Shown in pieces: positions 43,641-51,936 of a stretch of 64,000 nucleotides of DNA. Below the pieces are notes generated by a model. That model saw nothing but the letters and a program-made list of their open reading frames with translations. It did not search any database and was not told the DNA's origin. Position numbers and translations under genes: made by a program. Each line of letters starts with the position of its first letter. Position 1 is the first letter of the stretch. The DNA is from Burkholderiales bacterium (lineage in GTDB: Bacteria; Pseudomonadota; Gammaproteobacteria; Burkholderiales; Burkholderiaceae_C): NCBI GenBank assembly GCA_016213205.1, contig JACRAZ010000069.1, forward strand, positions 1 to 64,000. Reading direction: 5' to 3'.

Positions 43641-43692
43641 CTTTCCTAAAGTGGGTGCGACGGATCAACCACCCCAGGACACCCTCTTCACC

Positions 43693-44979
43693 ATGGTCGC
43701 GGACTCCCGACTCCCCCACTTCCGAGCGCTGGACCCGGCCCAGCGCATCGACGCCCTCGCCCGCATCGCTGCACTGGACGAGGCCGACACCGCGCTGCTG
43801 CGACAGCCCGGCGCGCTGCCGGTGGCCACCGCCAACGGCATGGTCGAGAACGTGATCGGCACCTTCGAGCTGCCGCTGGCGGTGGCCGGCAACTTCCGCG
43901 TCAACGGCCGCGACGTGCTGGTGCCGATGGTGGTGGAAGAGCCCAGCGTGGTGGCCGCCGCCTCCTACATGGCCAAGATCGCCCGCGAATGCGGCGGCTT
44001 CCGCACCAGCAGCACCGGACCGCTGATGCGCGCCCAGGTGCAGGTGCTGGACGTGGCCGACCCCTACGGCGCGCGCCATGCGCTGCTGGCCGCGCGCGAC
44101 GAGATCATTGCGCTGGCCAACAGCCGCGACCATGTGCTGGTGGGCCTGGGCGGCGGCTGCCGCGACATCGAGGTGCATGTGTTCCCCGACACGCCGCGCG
44201 GCGCGATGCTGGTGCTGCACCTGATCGTGGACGTGCGCGACGCGATGGGCGCCAACACCGTGAACACCATGGCCGAGGCCGTGGCCAGCCGCGTGGAGAC
44301 GCTCACCCACGGCACGGTGCGGCTGCGCATCCTGTCGAACCTGGCTGACCTGCGGCTGGCGCGTGCCAGCGTGCGGGTGCCCGCCGAGGCGCTGGCCACG
44401 CGGGAGTTTGCCGGCGAGCGCGTGGTCGAAGGCGTGATCGACGCCGCCACCTTCGCCGCGGTGGACCCCTACCGCGCCGCCACGCACAACAAGGGCATCA
44501 TGAACGGCATCGACCCCGTCATCGTGGCCACCGGCAACGACTGGCGCGCGGTGGAAGCCGGCGCCCATGCCTACGCCTGCCGCGGCGGGCGCTACACCTC
44601 GCTCACCCACTGGGAGCGCGACCATGCCGGCGCGCTGGTGGGCAGCATCGAGCTGCCGCTGCCGGTGGGCCTGGTGGGCGGCGCCACGCGCACCCATCCG
44701 CTGGCCCGGCTGGCGCTGAAGATCCTGGGCGTGAAGACGGCGCAGGAGCTGGCCGAGATCACCGTGGCCGTGGGCCTGGCGCAGAACATGGCCGCGCTGC
44801 GCGCGCTGGCCACCGAGGGCATCCAGCGCGGCCACATGGCCCTGCATGCCCGCAACATCGCGCTGGTGGCCGGCGCCACCGGCGCCGAGATCGACTGGGT
44901 GGCGCGCCGCCTGGTCGAGGCGGGGGACGTGCGGGCCGACCGCGCCGTCTCGCTGCTGGCCGAATGCCGCACGAACTGA
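43693..44979 (+). CDS. mvaA: class II (degradative) HMG-CoA reductase
   Basis: 428-aa cytoplasmic enzyme. In the degradative direction it oxidises mevalonate with CoA and two NAD+ to HMG-CoA. The catalytic set known from Pseudomonas mevalonii is present at identical numbers: Glu83 ([11 protein letters not shown]), Lys267 ([11 protein letters not shown]), Asp283 (GNDWRA) and His381 (GHMALHARN). Asp146, which gives NAD(H) preference there, is also conserved, as is DAMGAN (183-188). Class II identity, NAD preference and the neighbouring lyase argue for catabolism rather than isoprenoid synthesis. First gene of a seven-gene rightward operon, opposite a MocR regulator. Confidence 0.93.
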   Translation: MVADSRLPHFRALDPAQRIDALARIAALDEADTALLRQPGALPVATANGMVENVIGTFELPLAVAGNFRVNGRDVLVPMVVEEPSVVAAASYMAKIARECGGFRTSSTGPLMRAQVQVLDVADPYGARHALLAARDEIIALANSRDHVLVGLGGGCRDIEVHVFPDTPRGAMLVLHLIVDVRDAMGANTVNTMAEAVASRVETLTHGTVRLRILSNLADLRLARASVRVPAEALATREFAGERVVEGVIDAATFAAVDPYRAATHNKGIMNGIDPVIVATGNDWRAVEAGAHAYACRGGRYTSLTHWERDHAGALVGSIELPLPVGLVGGATRTHPLARLALKILGVKTAQELAEITVAVGLAQNMAALRALATEGIQRGHMALHARNIALVAGATGAEIDWVARRLVEAGDVRADRAVSLLAECRTN

Positions 44980-45024
44980 GCGGCCATCCCATCCCCCACA
45001 AGACCGATCCCATTGGAGACAACC

Positions 45025-46233
45025 ATGACCCACCTTGCCCGCCGCACCCTGCTGGCCACCGCCGCGCTCGCCGCACTGGCCACCTTGGCCACCACGCCGG
45101 CCCGCGCGGCCGACGACATCAAAGTCGGCTTCAACGCCGACCAGTCCGGCACTGGCGCCGCCGAGCTGGGCGTGGCCGCGCGCCACGGTTTCGAGCTGGC
45201 CATCGAGGACATCAACAAGGCCGGCGGCCTGCTGGGCCGCAAGCTGGTGGGCCTGGTGCGCGACGACACCGGCCAGCCGCCGAAATCGATCCAGAACATG
45301 ACCGAGCTGATCGACAGCGAGAAGGTGGCCGCCGTCATCGGCCCCACCAACTCGGGCAACGCGCTGGCCTGGCTGCACATCCCGCAGCAGAAGATGGTGC
45401 CGGTGATCGTGCCGGTGGCCACCGCCACCGGCATCACCAAGCGCTACGAGGCCGAGGCCCAGAACTACATCTTCCGCGTCTCGATGGTCGACCGTGAACA
45501 GGTGGCCCTGCTGCTGGCCTATGCGGTGAAGGCCTCCAAGGGCAAGAAGATCGCCTTCATCACCGATTCCACCGGCTTCGGCCAGCAGGGCCTGAAGGAC
45601 CTGAACGAGGTGCTCGCGATGCACGGCCTGAAGCCGGTGGCCACCGAGAAGTTCGGCCCCAAGGACACCGACATGACCTCGCAGCTGGCCAAGATCCGCG
45701 ATGCGGGTGCCGACACGCTGGTGGTGTACGGCCTGGCCGATGCCAACGCGCAGCTGCTGCGCAGCATGGAGAAGGTGGACTACTTCCCCACCACGCTGGG
45801 CACCTGGGGCAACATGAGCACGCCGCTGCTCAACATTGCCGGCAAGAAGCTTTCCGAGCACATCATCTTCGCCACCTCCACCGCGGAGGACAGCAGCCCG
45901 CGCGCCGCCGCGCTGGCCGCGCGCGTGCGCGAGCGCTACCCCACGATGGCCACCTTCGTGGCCGCCGCGCAGGCCTACGACTCGGTGCTGCTGCTGGCCA
46001 GCGCCATCAAGAAGGCCGGCGGCACCGAAGGCCCCAAGGTGGCCGCCGCGCTGCAGGACGGGCTGCCCGACACGCAAGGCATCGTCAAGCTCTACAGGAA
46101 GCCCTTCTCGAAGGAGAACCACGAGGCGCTGGGCGTGAGCGACTTCCATCTCGCACGCTGGAAGGACGGCCGCGTCACCGCGTTCCGCGACGACATCGCC
46201 AAGGCCATCGTGGTGGCCGACCTGAAGAAGTGA
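45025..46233 (+). CDS. branched-chain-type ABC transporter binding protein (first)
   Basis: 402-aa periplasmic protein of the type I LivJ-like family, with a signal peptide (RRTLLATAALAALATLATTPARA, cut near residue 28). Family features: IKVGFNADQSGTGAAELGVAARHGFELAIEDINKAGGLLGRKL and VAAVIGPTNSGNALA. GGAGAC precedes the ATG; a TTG four codons upstream was rejected. It follows the HMG-CoA reductase gene after 45 nt and precedes livH. It probably binds mevalonate or mevalonolactone; LivJ-like proteins are known for amino acids, urea, amides and aromatic acids, so the ligand is inference. Confidence 0.88.
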   Translation: MTHLARRTLLATAALAALATLATTPARAADDIKVGFNADQSGTGAAELGVAARHGFELAIEDINKAGGLLGRKLVGLVRDDTGQPPKSIQNMTELIDSEKVAAVIGPTNSGNALAWLHIPQQKMVPVIVPVATATGITKRYEAEAQNYIFRVSMVDREQVALLLAYAVKASKGKKIAFITDSTGFGQQGLKDLNEVLAMHGLKPVATEKFGPKDTDMTSQLAKIRDAGADTLVVYGLADANAQLLRSMEKVDYFPTTLGTWGNMSTPLLNIAGKKLSEHIIFATSTAEDSSPRAAALAARVRERYPTMATFVAAAQAYDSVLLLASAIKKAGGTEGPKVAAALQDGLPDTQGIVKLYRKPFSKENHEALGVSDFHLARWKDGRVTAFRDDIAKAIVVADLKK

Positions 46234-46274
46234 GACGGCCGCCGTCTCATGGATGAACAGCACGCCTGAAGACC

Positions 46275-47189
46275 ATGGTCACCTTGTTCCAAGCCTTGTT
46301 CAGCGGCCTTGCGCTGGGCGGCATCTATGCGCTGGTGGCCCTGGGCTTCAGCATCACCCACAGCACCACCAAGACGCTGAACTTCGGCCAGGGCGAGTTC
46401 CTGGTCGCGGCCTGCTTCCTGGCGGCCACCGTGCTGCTGCTGCTGGCCGGCAAGCCGCACACCGGCAACCTGCAGCCGGCGGACGTGTCTTTTGCACGCT
46501 ATCTGCTGGCAATGGTGGTGGTCATCGCGCTGATGGCCGCCTTCGGCGTGCTGCTGTACGGCGCCGCGGTGCGGCCCTTCGCGGGCGGCGGCATGGGCTG
46601 GGTGATGAGCACCATCGGCTTCGGCATCATCGTGCAGAACGCCGCGCTCGCGGTGTGGAGCCCGGCGCCGATGGCCATGCCCTCGCCGCTGGGCGACGAG
46701 GTGCTGCGCTTCGGCGGCGCCGGCGTGCGGCCGCAGGAGATTTTGGTGCTGGTGATCACCGCCGTGGTGGTGTTCGGCCAGGACTGGCTGCTGCACCGCA
46801 CCCGCGTCGGCCGCGCGATGCGCGCGGTGGCGGCCAACCGCAACGCGGCGGCGCTGATGGGCATCAACGTCGGCGCGATCGTGCTGCTGGCGTTTGCCAT
46901 GGCCTCGGGCCTGGCGGGGCTGGCCGGGGTGCTGATCGTGCCGATCACCACCGCCTCCATCTTCATGGGGCTCACGCTCTCGCTGAAGGCGTTTTCGGCC
47001 GCCATCCTGGGTGGGCTGAACAACCCGCGCGGCTGCATCGTCGGCGGCCTGGTGCTGGGCTGCTTCGAGGCGCTGGTGGGCCTGTGGCGGGCCGAGCTGC
47101 GCGAGATCAGCATCTTCGTGCTGATCATCCTGGCGCTGATGTTCAAGCCCGAAGGGCTGTTCGGGCGCAAGTCTTTCGAGAAGGTCTGA
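46275..47189 (+). CDS. branched-chain-type ABC permease (LivH family)
   Basis: 304-aa inner-membrane subunit with about eight hydrophobic segments. LivH landmarks are LALGGIYALVALGFSITHSTTKTLNFGQGEF at the N-terminus, GRAMRAVAANRNAAALMGINV (ATPase contact) and AAILGGLNNPRGCIVGGLVLG near the end. Fourth position in the transport block of the HMG-CoA reductase operon counting from the regulator; the livM-livG fusion starts 4 nt later. The sequence shows nothing specific about the solute. Confidence 0.9.
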   Translation: MVTLFQALFSGLALGGIYALVALGFSITHSTTKTLNFGQGEFLVAACFLAATVLLLLAGKPHTGNLQPADVSFARYLLAMVVVIALMAAFGVLLYGAAVRPFAGGGMGWVMSTIGFGIIVQNAALAVWSPAPMAMPSPLGDEVLRFGGAGVRPQEILVLVITAVVVFGQDWLLHRTRVGRAMRAVAANRNAAALMGINVGAIVLLAFAMASGLAGLAGVLIVPITTASIFMGLTLSLKAFSAAILGGLNNPRGCIVGGLVLGCFEALVGLWRAELREISIFVLIILALMFKPEGLFGRKSFEKV

Positions 47190-47193
47190 ACCC

Positions 47194-48993
47194 ATGCGCG
47201 CGTCTTCCTGGCTCACCCTGCTGGTGGCCGCCGGCCTGGCCCTGCTGCCGCTGGGGCTGGGCAACGAGTTCCAGCTCAAGGTGCTGTTCACCGCCGGCGT
47301 GTACTACCTGGCCGCGAGCGGGCTGAACGTGCTGGTGGGCTACACCGGCCAGAAGTCGCTGGGCCATGCCGGGCTGTTTGCGGCCGGCGCCTACACCGCG
47401 GCGCTGCTTTCCACGCTGGCGGGCTGGAACGCCTGGCTGGCACTGCTGGCCGCGGGTGGGGTGGCCGCGCTGTTCGGCGTGGTGATCTCGATGCCGGCGC
47501 TGCGGGTGAAGGGCCCGTCGCTCACGATGGTGACCATCGGCTTTGGCATCGTGGTGGAGAAGGTGGTGTCCGAATGGCAGCAGCCCTTCGGTGGCCAGCA
47601 AGGCATCTACGGCGTGGCGCCGTTGTCCGTGGGCGGCCACGCCTTCGGCATGCGCGACTGGGTGTGGCTGGTGCTGGCCCTCGGCCTGGCCACCCACGCG
47701 ATGCTGGGCGCGCTGCTGCGCGGCAAGTACGGCCGCGCGTTTCTGGCGGTGCAGGACGCCGAGGTGGCGGCCGAGAGCGTGGGCGTCAACGTCTACCGCA
47801 CCAAGGTGCTGGCCTTCGTGATCAGCGCGGTCACCTGCGGCCTGGCCGGCGCGCTGGTGGCGCAGCAGAACCAGTACATCAATTCGGACTTCATCAGCTT
47901 CAACCTCTCGGTCTTCCTGCTGCTGGTGGTGCTGTTCGGCGGCCCTTCGCGGTTGGGCCCGCTGTTCGGCGCGCTGATCCTGTCGCTGCTGGATGCCTGG
48001 CTGGCGCGCTGGCCGCATGTGCAGCACTTTGCCTACGGCGCGCTGCTGCTGTTTGCGCTGTATGCCATGCCGCGCGGCGTGGCGGGGGCACTGGAACGCC
48101 TCTGGCCGCGCACGAAGCGGGTGGACGAGCCCGCGCCACGCGAGGCCCCGCCACCGGCCAGCGTGACCCACCTGCCCACGCCCAGCGAGCCGTTGCTCGA
48201 AGCGCGCCACCTGCGCAAGGCCTATGGCGGCGTGGTGCCCACCCACGATGTGAGCCTCACGCTGCAGCCCGGCCACGTGCATGCGCTCATCGGGCCGAAC
48301 GGCGCGGGCAAGACCACGTTGCTGAACATCCTGTCGGGCATCGTGCCGGCCGATGCGGGCCAGGTGCTGCTGGCAGGTGAAGACATCACCGCGCTGAAGG
48401 CCAGCCAGGTGTGTGCGCGCGGCATTGGCCGCACCTTCCAGAACCTGAAGCTCTTCGGCAGCCTCACGGTGCTGGACAACGTGCGCGTGGGCCTGCATGC
48501 CCACCTGGGCGTGGGCTTCTGGCCCTGCCTGCTGCGCCTGCCCGCCGCCGCGCGGCAGGAGCGCGCGGCGCTGGCCGAGGCGCTGCGCTGGCTCGACTTC
48601 GTGGGCCTGCGCGAGCGTGCCGACGAGCGCGCCACCAGCCTGCCCTATGGCCACCAGCGCCGGCTGGAGATCGCCCGCGCGCTGGCCACCCGGCCGCGCC
48701 TGCTGCTGCTGGACGAGCCCGCCGCGGGCCTGAACCCGCAGGAGACGCAGGAGTTGATCGGCCTGGTGCGCCGCATCCGCACGCTGGGCATCACGGTGCT
48801 GCTGATCGAGCACCACATGGACCTGGTGATGGCCGTGTCCGACCACGTGATCGTGCTCGACTACGGCCAGAAGATCGCCGAGGGCGACCCGCAGACGGTG
48901 CAGCAGGACCGCCGCGTGATCGCCGCCTACCTGGGTGATGACGAGCCCGCGCCGCCGCAGGCCTCGGCCCACCCCACCCCCTGCGTCGCCTGA
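47194..48993 (+). CDS. fused permease-ATPase of branched-chain-type ABC transporter (LivM-LivG)
   Basis: 599-aa fusion of two subunits that are usually separate. Residues 1 to about 305 are LivM-like (GLNVLVGYTGQKSLGHAGLFAAGAYT, YGRAFLAVQDAEVAAESVGVNV, ATPase contact). After a Pro/Ala-rich linker (about 310-330) comes a LivG-like ATPase: Walker A GPNGAGKTT (Lys373), Q-loop TFQNLKLF, signature PYGHQRRLEIARAL, Walker B LLLLDEPAAGLN, switch HHMDLV. The frame is continuous. Such fusions are known in Burkholderiales and ensure one-to-one stoichiometry. It begins 4 nt after livH and ends 3 nt before livF. Confidence 0.92.
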   Translation: MRASSWLTLLVAAGLALLPLGLGNEFQLKVLFTAGVYYLAASGLNVLVGYTGQKSLGHAGLFAAGAYTAALLSTLAGWNAWLALLAAGGVAALFGVVISMPALRVKGPSLTMVTIGFGIVVEKVVSEWQQPFGGQQGIYGVAPLSVGGHAFGMRDWVWLVLALGLATHAMLGALLRGKYGRAFLAVQDAEVAAESVGVNVYRTKVLAFVISAVTCGLAGALVAQQNQYINSDFISFNLSVFLLLVVLFGGPSRLGPLFGALILSLLDAWLARWPHVQHFAYGALLLFALYAMPRGVAGALERLWPRTKRVDEPAPREAPPPASVTHLPTPSEPLLEARHLRKAYGGVVPTHDVSLTLQPGHVHALIGPNGAGKTTLLNILSGIVPADAGQVLLAGEDITALKASQVCARGIGRTFQNLKLFGSLTVLDNVRVGLHAHLGVGFWPCLLRLPAAARQERAALAEALRWLDFVGLRERADERATSLPYGHQRRLEIARALATRPRLLLLDEPAAGLNPQETQELIGLVRRIRTLGITVLLIEHHMDLVMAVSDHVIVLDYGQKIAEGDPQTVQQDRRVIAAYLGDDEPAPPQASAHPTPCVA

Positions 48994-48996
48994 AGG

Positions 48997-49713
48997 ATGA
49001 GCATGCTGCAGATCCGCAACCTCGCCGTGAACTACGGCGCCATCCAGGCCCTGCGCGGCGTGAGCCTGGAGGTGCACGCGGGCGAGGTGGTCACGCTCAT
49101 CGGCGGCAACGGCGCCGGCAAGAGCACGCTGATGAAGTGCATCTCGGGCCTCGAGCCCGCCGCCGCCGGCCAGGTGCTGCTGGACGGGACCGACATCACG
49201 CGCCTGCCGGCCCACATCCGCGTGGTCAAGGGCATCTCGCAATCACCCGAAGGCCGGCAGGTGTTCGCCGACCAGACGGTGCGCGAGAACCTGGTGCTGG
49301 GCGCCTATGCGCGCCAGGCCGGCGCGGCCGAGATCGAGGCCGACATCGAGGCCCAGTTCAACACCTTCGGCGTGCTGCGCGAACGCCAGCACCAGCTGGC
49401 CGGCACCATGAGCGGCGGCGAGCAGCAGATGCTCGCGATGGCGCGTGCACTGATGGCGCGGCCGCGCCTGCTGCTGCTGGACGAGCCTTCGCTGGGCCTC
49501 GCGCCGCTGATCGTGCGCGAGATCTTCTCGGTGATCCGCACGCTCAAATCACGCGGCATGACGCTGCTGCTGGTGGAGCAGATGGCCCACCAGGCCCTGC
49601 AAGTGGCCGACCGCGCCTATGTGCTGAAAACAGGCGAGATCACCGTGGAAGGATCGGCCGCCGCGCTGATGGCCGACCCCGCCGTGCGCGAGGCCTACCT
49701 CGGCAAGCACTGA
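48997..49713 (+). CDS. branched-chain-type ABC ATPase (LivF family)
   Basis: 238-aa second ATPase of the transporter. Walker A GGNGAGKSTLM, Q-loop SPEGRQVFADQTVRENL (LivF type), signature MSGGEQQMLAMARAL, Walker B LLLLDEPSLGLAPL, switch Gln in LVEQMAHQAL in place of His, typical for LivF. It completes a functional set with LivH and the LivM-LivG fusion. It starts 3 nt after the fusion gene and is followed by the second binding protein after 30 nt. Confidence 0.93.
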   Translation: MSMLQIRNLAVNYGAIQALRGVSLEVHAGEVVTLIGGNGAGKSTLMKCISGLEPAAAGQVLLDGTDITRLPAHIRVVKGISQSPEGRQVFADQTVRENLVLGAYARQAGAAEIEADIEAQFNTFGVLRERQHQLAGTMSGGEQQMLAMARALMARPRLLLLDEPSLGLAPLIVREIFSVIRTLKSRGMTLLLVEQMAHQALQVADRAYVLKTGEITVEGSAAALMADPAVREAYLGKH

Positions 49714-49743
49714 ACCCGTCTTCCCCGCCCGCAGGAGCACCGC

Positions 49744-50889
49744 ATGCCGTTCACCGCTCGATGGCTCGGGTCCACCGTGCTGGGCCTTGCACTCTGTGCA
49801 GGCTTCGCCGGGCACGCCGCCGAAGGCGTGGCGCGCGACGCGATCACGCTGGTGCAGACGGCCGACCTCTCCGGCTCGCGCGCGCCGCTGGTGAAGGCGC
49901 TGAACGCCGGCACGCTGGCCTACCTGGCCCACATCAACGCCCAGGGCGGCGTGCACGGCCGCCGGGTGTTGCTGCAGACGGTGGACGACGGCTACGAGGT
50001 GGCGCGCACCGAGCGCATCGTGGCCGAGCGCATCCGCCGCGACGATGTGTTCGCCTTCGTCTCGCTGATCGGCACCGCCAACGCGCTGGCCGCGCTGCCG
50101 CTGATCCAGGCCGCCAAGGTGCCGCTGGTGGCGCCGCTGTCGGGCGCGGCGCAGCTGCGCGAGCCGGCCAGCGCCACCGTGTTCCACCTGCGCGCCAGTT
50201 ATGCGGCCGAGGTGGAGAAGATGGTCGAGCATGTGCACACGCTGGGCATCCGCCGCGTGGCCGTGTTCTACGACGACGATGCCTTCGGCCAGGACGTGCT
50301 GCAGGCCGCACAGCAGGCGCTGGCCTCGCGCGGCCTGCAGGCGGTGGCGCTGGGCCGGGTGGCGCGCGGCGCCACCGATGTGGCGCAGGCCGTGCAGCAG
50401 ATCGGCGCCGCCGCGCCGCAGGTGGTGATCTGCGGCAGCTTCGGCCCCTCGCTGGTGGCATTCGTGCGGCAGATGAAGACCACCGGCGTGCGGCCCACCT
50501 ACTACGCGCTGTCGTTCTTCACCGCCGGCAGCAGCATCCGCCAGCTGGGGCCCGATGCACGCGGCATCGGCGTGACGCAGGTGATGCCGCGCACCGGCGC
50601 GGTGGGCGTGCCGCTGGTGCGCGAATTCCACACGCTGATGCAGCGCCATGCGCCGGGCGAGCCAGTGAACGCCATCAGCCTGGAAGGCTTCGTCACCGCC
50701 AAGGTGGTGGTCGAAGCCTTGCGCCGCAGCGGCCCCCAGCCCACCCGCGCGCGCTTCGTCGACGCGATGGAATCGCTGCGCGAGGTGGACCTGGGCGCCT
50801 TGCGCCTGTCCTACGCACCAGGCAAGCACCTGGGCTTGCGCTTCGTCGAGATCGCGGTGGTTGGCGAGGCCGGCCAGATCGTGCAATGA
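49744..50889 (+). CDS. branched-chain-type ABC transporter binding protein (second)
   Basis: 381-aa periplasmic protein with a signal peptide (LGSTVLGLALCAGFAGHAAEG, cut near residue 27). Type I fold features: DAITLVQTADLSGSRAPLVKALNAGTLAYLAHINAQGGVHGRRV and EKMVEHVHTLGIRRVAVFYDDDAFGQDVL. It is divergent from the first binding protein of the same operon (different N-terminal pattern, ABC_peripla type 6), so the system may take two ligands, for instance mevalonate and mevalonolactone, or the second may be a sensor. GCAGGAG precedes the ATG. Its stop overlaps the start of the HMG-CoA lyase (ATGA), binding it firmly to this pathway. Confidence 0.87.
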   Translation: MPFTARWLGSTVLGLALCAGFAGHAAEGVARDAITLVQTADLSGSRAPLVKALNAGTLAYLAHINAQGGVHGRRVLLQTVDDGYEVARTERIVAERIRRDDVFAFVSLIGTANALAALPLIQAAKVPLVAPLSGAAQLREPASATVFHLRASYAAEVEKMVEHVHTLGIRRVAVFYDDDAFGQDVLQAAQQALASRGLQAVALGRVARGATDVAQAVQQIGAAAPQVVICGSFGPSLVAFVRQMKTTGVRPTYYALSFFTAGSSIRQLGPDARGIGVTQVMPRTGAVGVPLVREFHTLMQRHAPGEPVNAISLEGFVTAKVVVEALRRSGPQPTRARFVDAMESLREVDLGALRLSYAPGKHLGLRFVEIAVVGEAGQIVQ

Positions 50890-51806
50890 ACTCTGCCAAG
50901 GCGAAGATGAGCGTGAAGATCGTCGAAGTGGGGCCGCGCGACGGCCTGCAGAACGAGCCCACGCCGGTGAGCGTGGAAGACCGGCTGGCGCTGATCGAAC
51001 GGCTGGTGGCGGCCGGCCTGCGCCACATCGAGGTGGGCGCCTTCGTGTCGCCGACCTGGGTGCCGCAGATGGCCGGCAGCGACGAGCTGCTGCGCCGCCT
51101 GCCGCACCACGAGGGCGTGCACTACAGCGCGCTGGTGCCCAACCTGCGCGGGCTGGAAGCGGCGCTGGCAGCGGGCTGCCGCGAGGTGGCGGTGTTCGTG
51201 GCGGCAACGGAGAGCTTCTCGCAGCGCAACCAGAACTGCGGCATCGAAGACAGCCTGGCGCGCGCGCGTGCGGTGGCCACCGAAGCACAGCGCAGCGGCC
51301 TCGCGGTGCGCGGCTACGTGTCCTGCGTGCTGGGCTGCCCGTTCGAAGGGCCCGTGGCGCCCGGGCGCACGGCCGAGCTCACGGCCCGGCTGCTGGCCGC
51401 CGGCTGCCACGAGGTGTCGTTGGGCGACACCCTCGGCGCCGGCACGCCCGCATCCACCGCCGGCCTGCTGCGGGCCTGCCTGCAGCGTGCGCCCGCCGAG
51501 TGCCTGGCCGGCCACTTCCACGACACCTATGGCATGGCCATTGCCAACATCGCCGCCGCGCTGGCGCTGGGCCTGCGTTGCTTCGACAGCGCGATCGCCG
51601 GCCTGGGCGGCTGCCCCTACGCCCCCGGCGCCACCGGCAACGTGGCCACCGAGGACCTGGTGTACCTGCTCGATGGCATGGGCCACGACAGTGGCGTCTC
51701 GCTGCCGCGCCTGGCCGCCGCAGCCGAGCACATCGGCCCGCGGCTCGGGCGGCCGAACGCCTCGCGCGTGGGGCAGGCGCTGGCGCGCCGGGTGGCCTGC
51801 GCCTGA
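50886..51806 (+). CDS. mvaB: hydroxymethylglutaryl-CoA lyase
   Basis: 306-aa TIM-barrel enzyme that cleaves HMG-CoA to acetoacetate and acetyl-CoA. Catalytic residues: Arg18 and Asp19 (VGPRDGLQNE), metal ligands His210 and His212 (HFHDTYG), and Cys243 in the flexible loop GLGGCPYAPGA. Start ATG overlaps the previous stop (ATGA); a second Met at position 8 (MSVKIVEVG) is an alternative start. As the last gene of the operon beginning with HMG-CoA reductase, it closes the mevalonate catabolic route. HMG-CoA lyase also serves leucine catabolism, but no other leucine-pathway gene is present here. Confidence 0.93.
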   Translation: MNSAKAKMSVKIVEVGPRDGLQNEPTPVSVEDRLALIERLVAAGLRHIEVGAFVSPTWVPQMAGSDELLRRLPHHEGVHYSALVPNLRGLEAALAAGCREVAVFVAATESFSQRNQNCGIEDSLARARAVATEAQRSGLAVRGYVSCVLGCPFEGPVAPGRTAELTARLLAAGCHEVSLGDTLGAGTPASTAGLLRACLQRAPAECLAGHFHDTYGMAIANIAAALALGLRCFDSAIAGLGGCPYAPGATGNVATEDLVYLLDGMGHDSGVSLPRLAAAAEHIGPRLGRPNASRVGQALARRVACA

Positions 51807-51819
51807 CGCGCCCGCGTGC

Positions 51820-51842
51820 GCCCCGCCCCCGAAACGCGGGGC
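51820..51842 (+). terminator. hairpin after the mevalonate operon
   Basis: GCCCCGC (51820-51826) and GCGGGGC (51836-51842) pair around a 9-nt loop, 14 nt after the HMG-CoA lyase stop. No T-run follows, so it is a probable but non-classical terminator, as is common in GC-rich genomes. Confidence 0.4.
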
Positions 51843-51936
51843 TCGGCAGGACATCGTCGGCGCGCGTGCCCCTTCGCACGCCGGGGCCGGCGTCGGGGCT
51901 GCTAAGCTCATCGCCCTGCTCAACAAGGGGATACCC

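Noticed and set aside
43693..44979. HMG-CoA reductase as an isoprenoid biosynthesis gene
   Set aside because: It is class II with NAD-type Asp146 and shares an operon with HMG-CoA lyase and an importer, with no mevalonate kinase genes nearby; betaproteobacteria normally use the MEP pathway.
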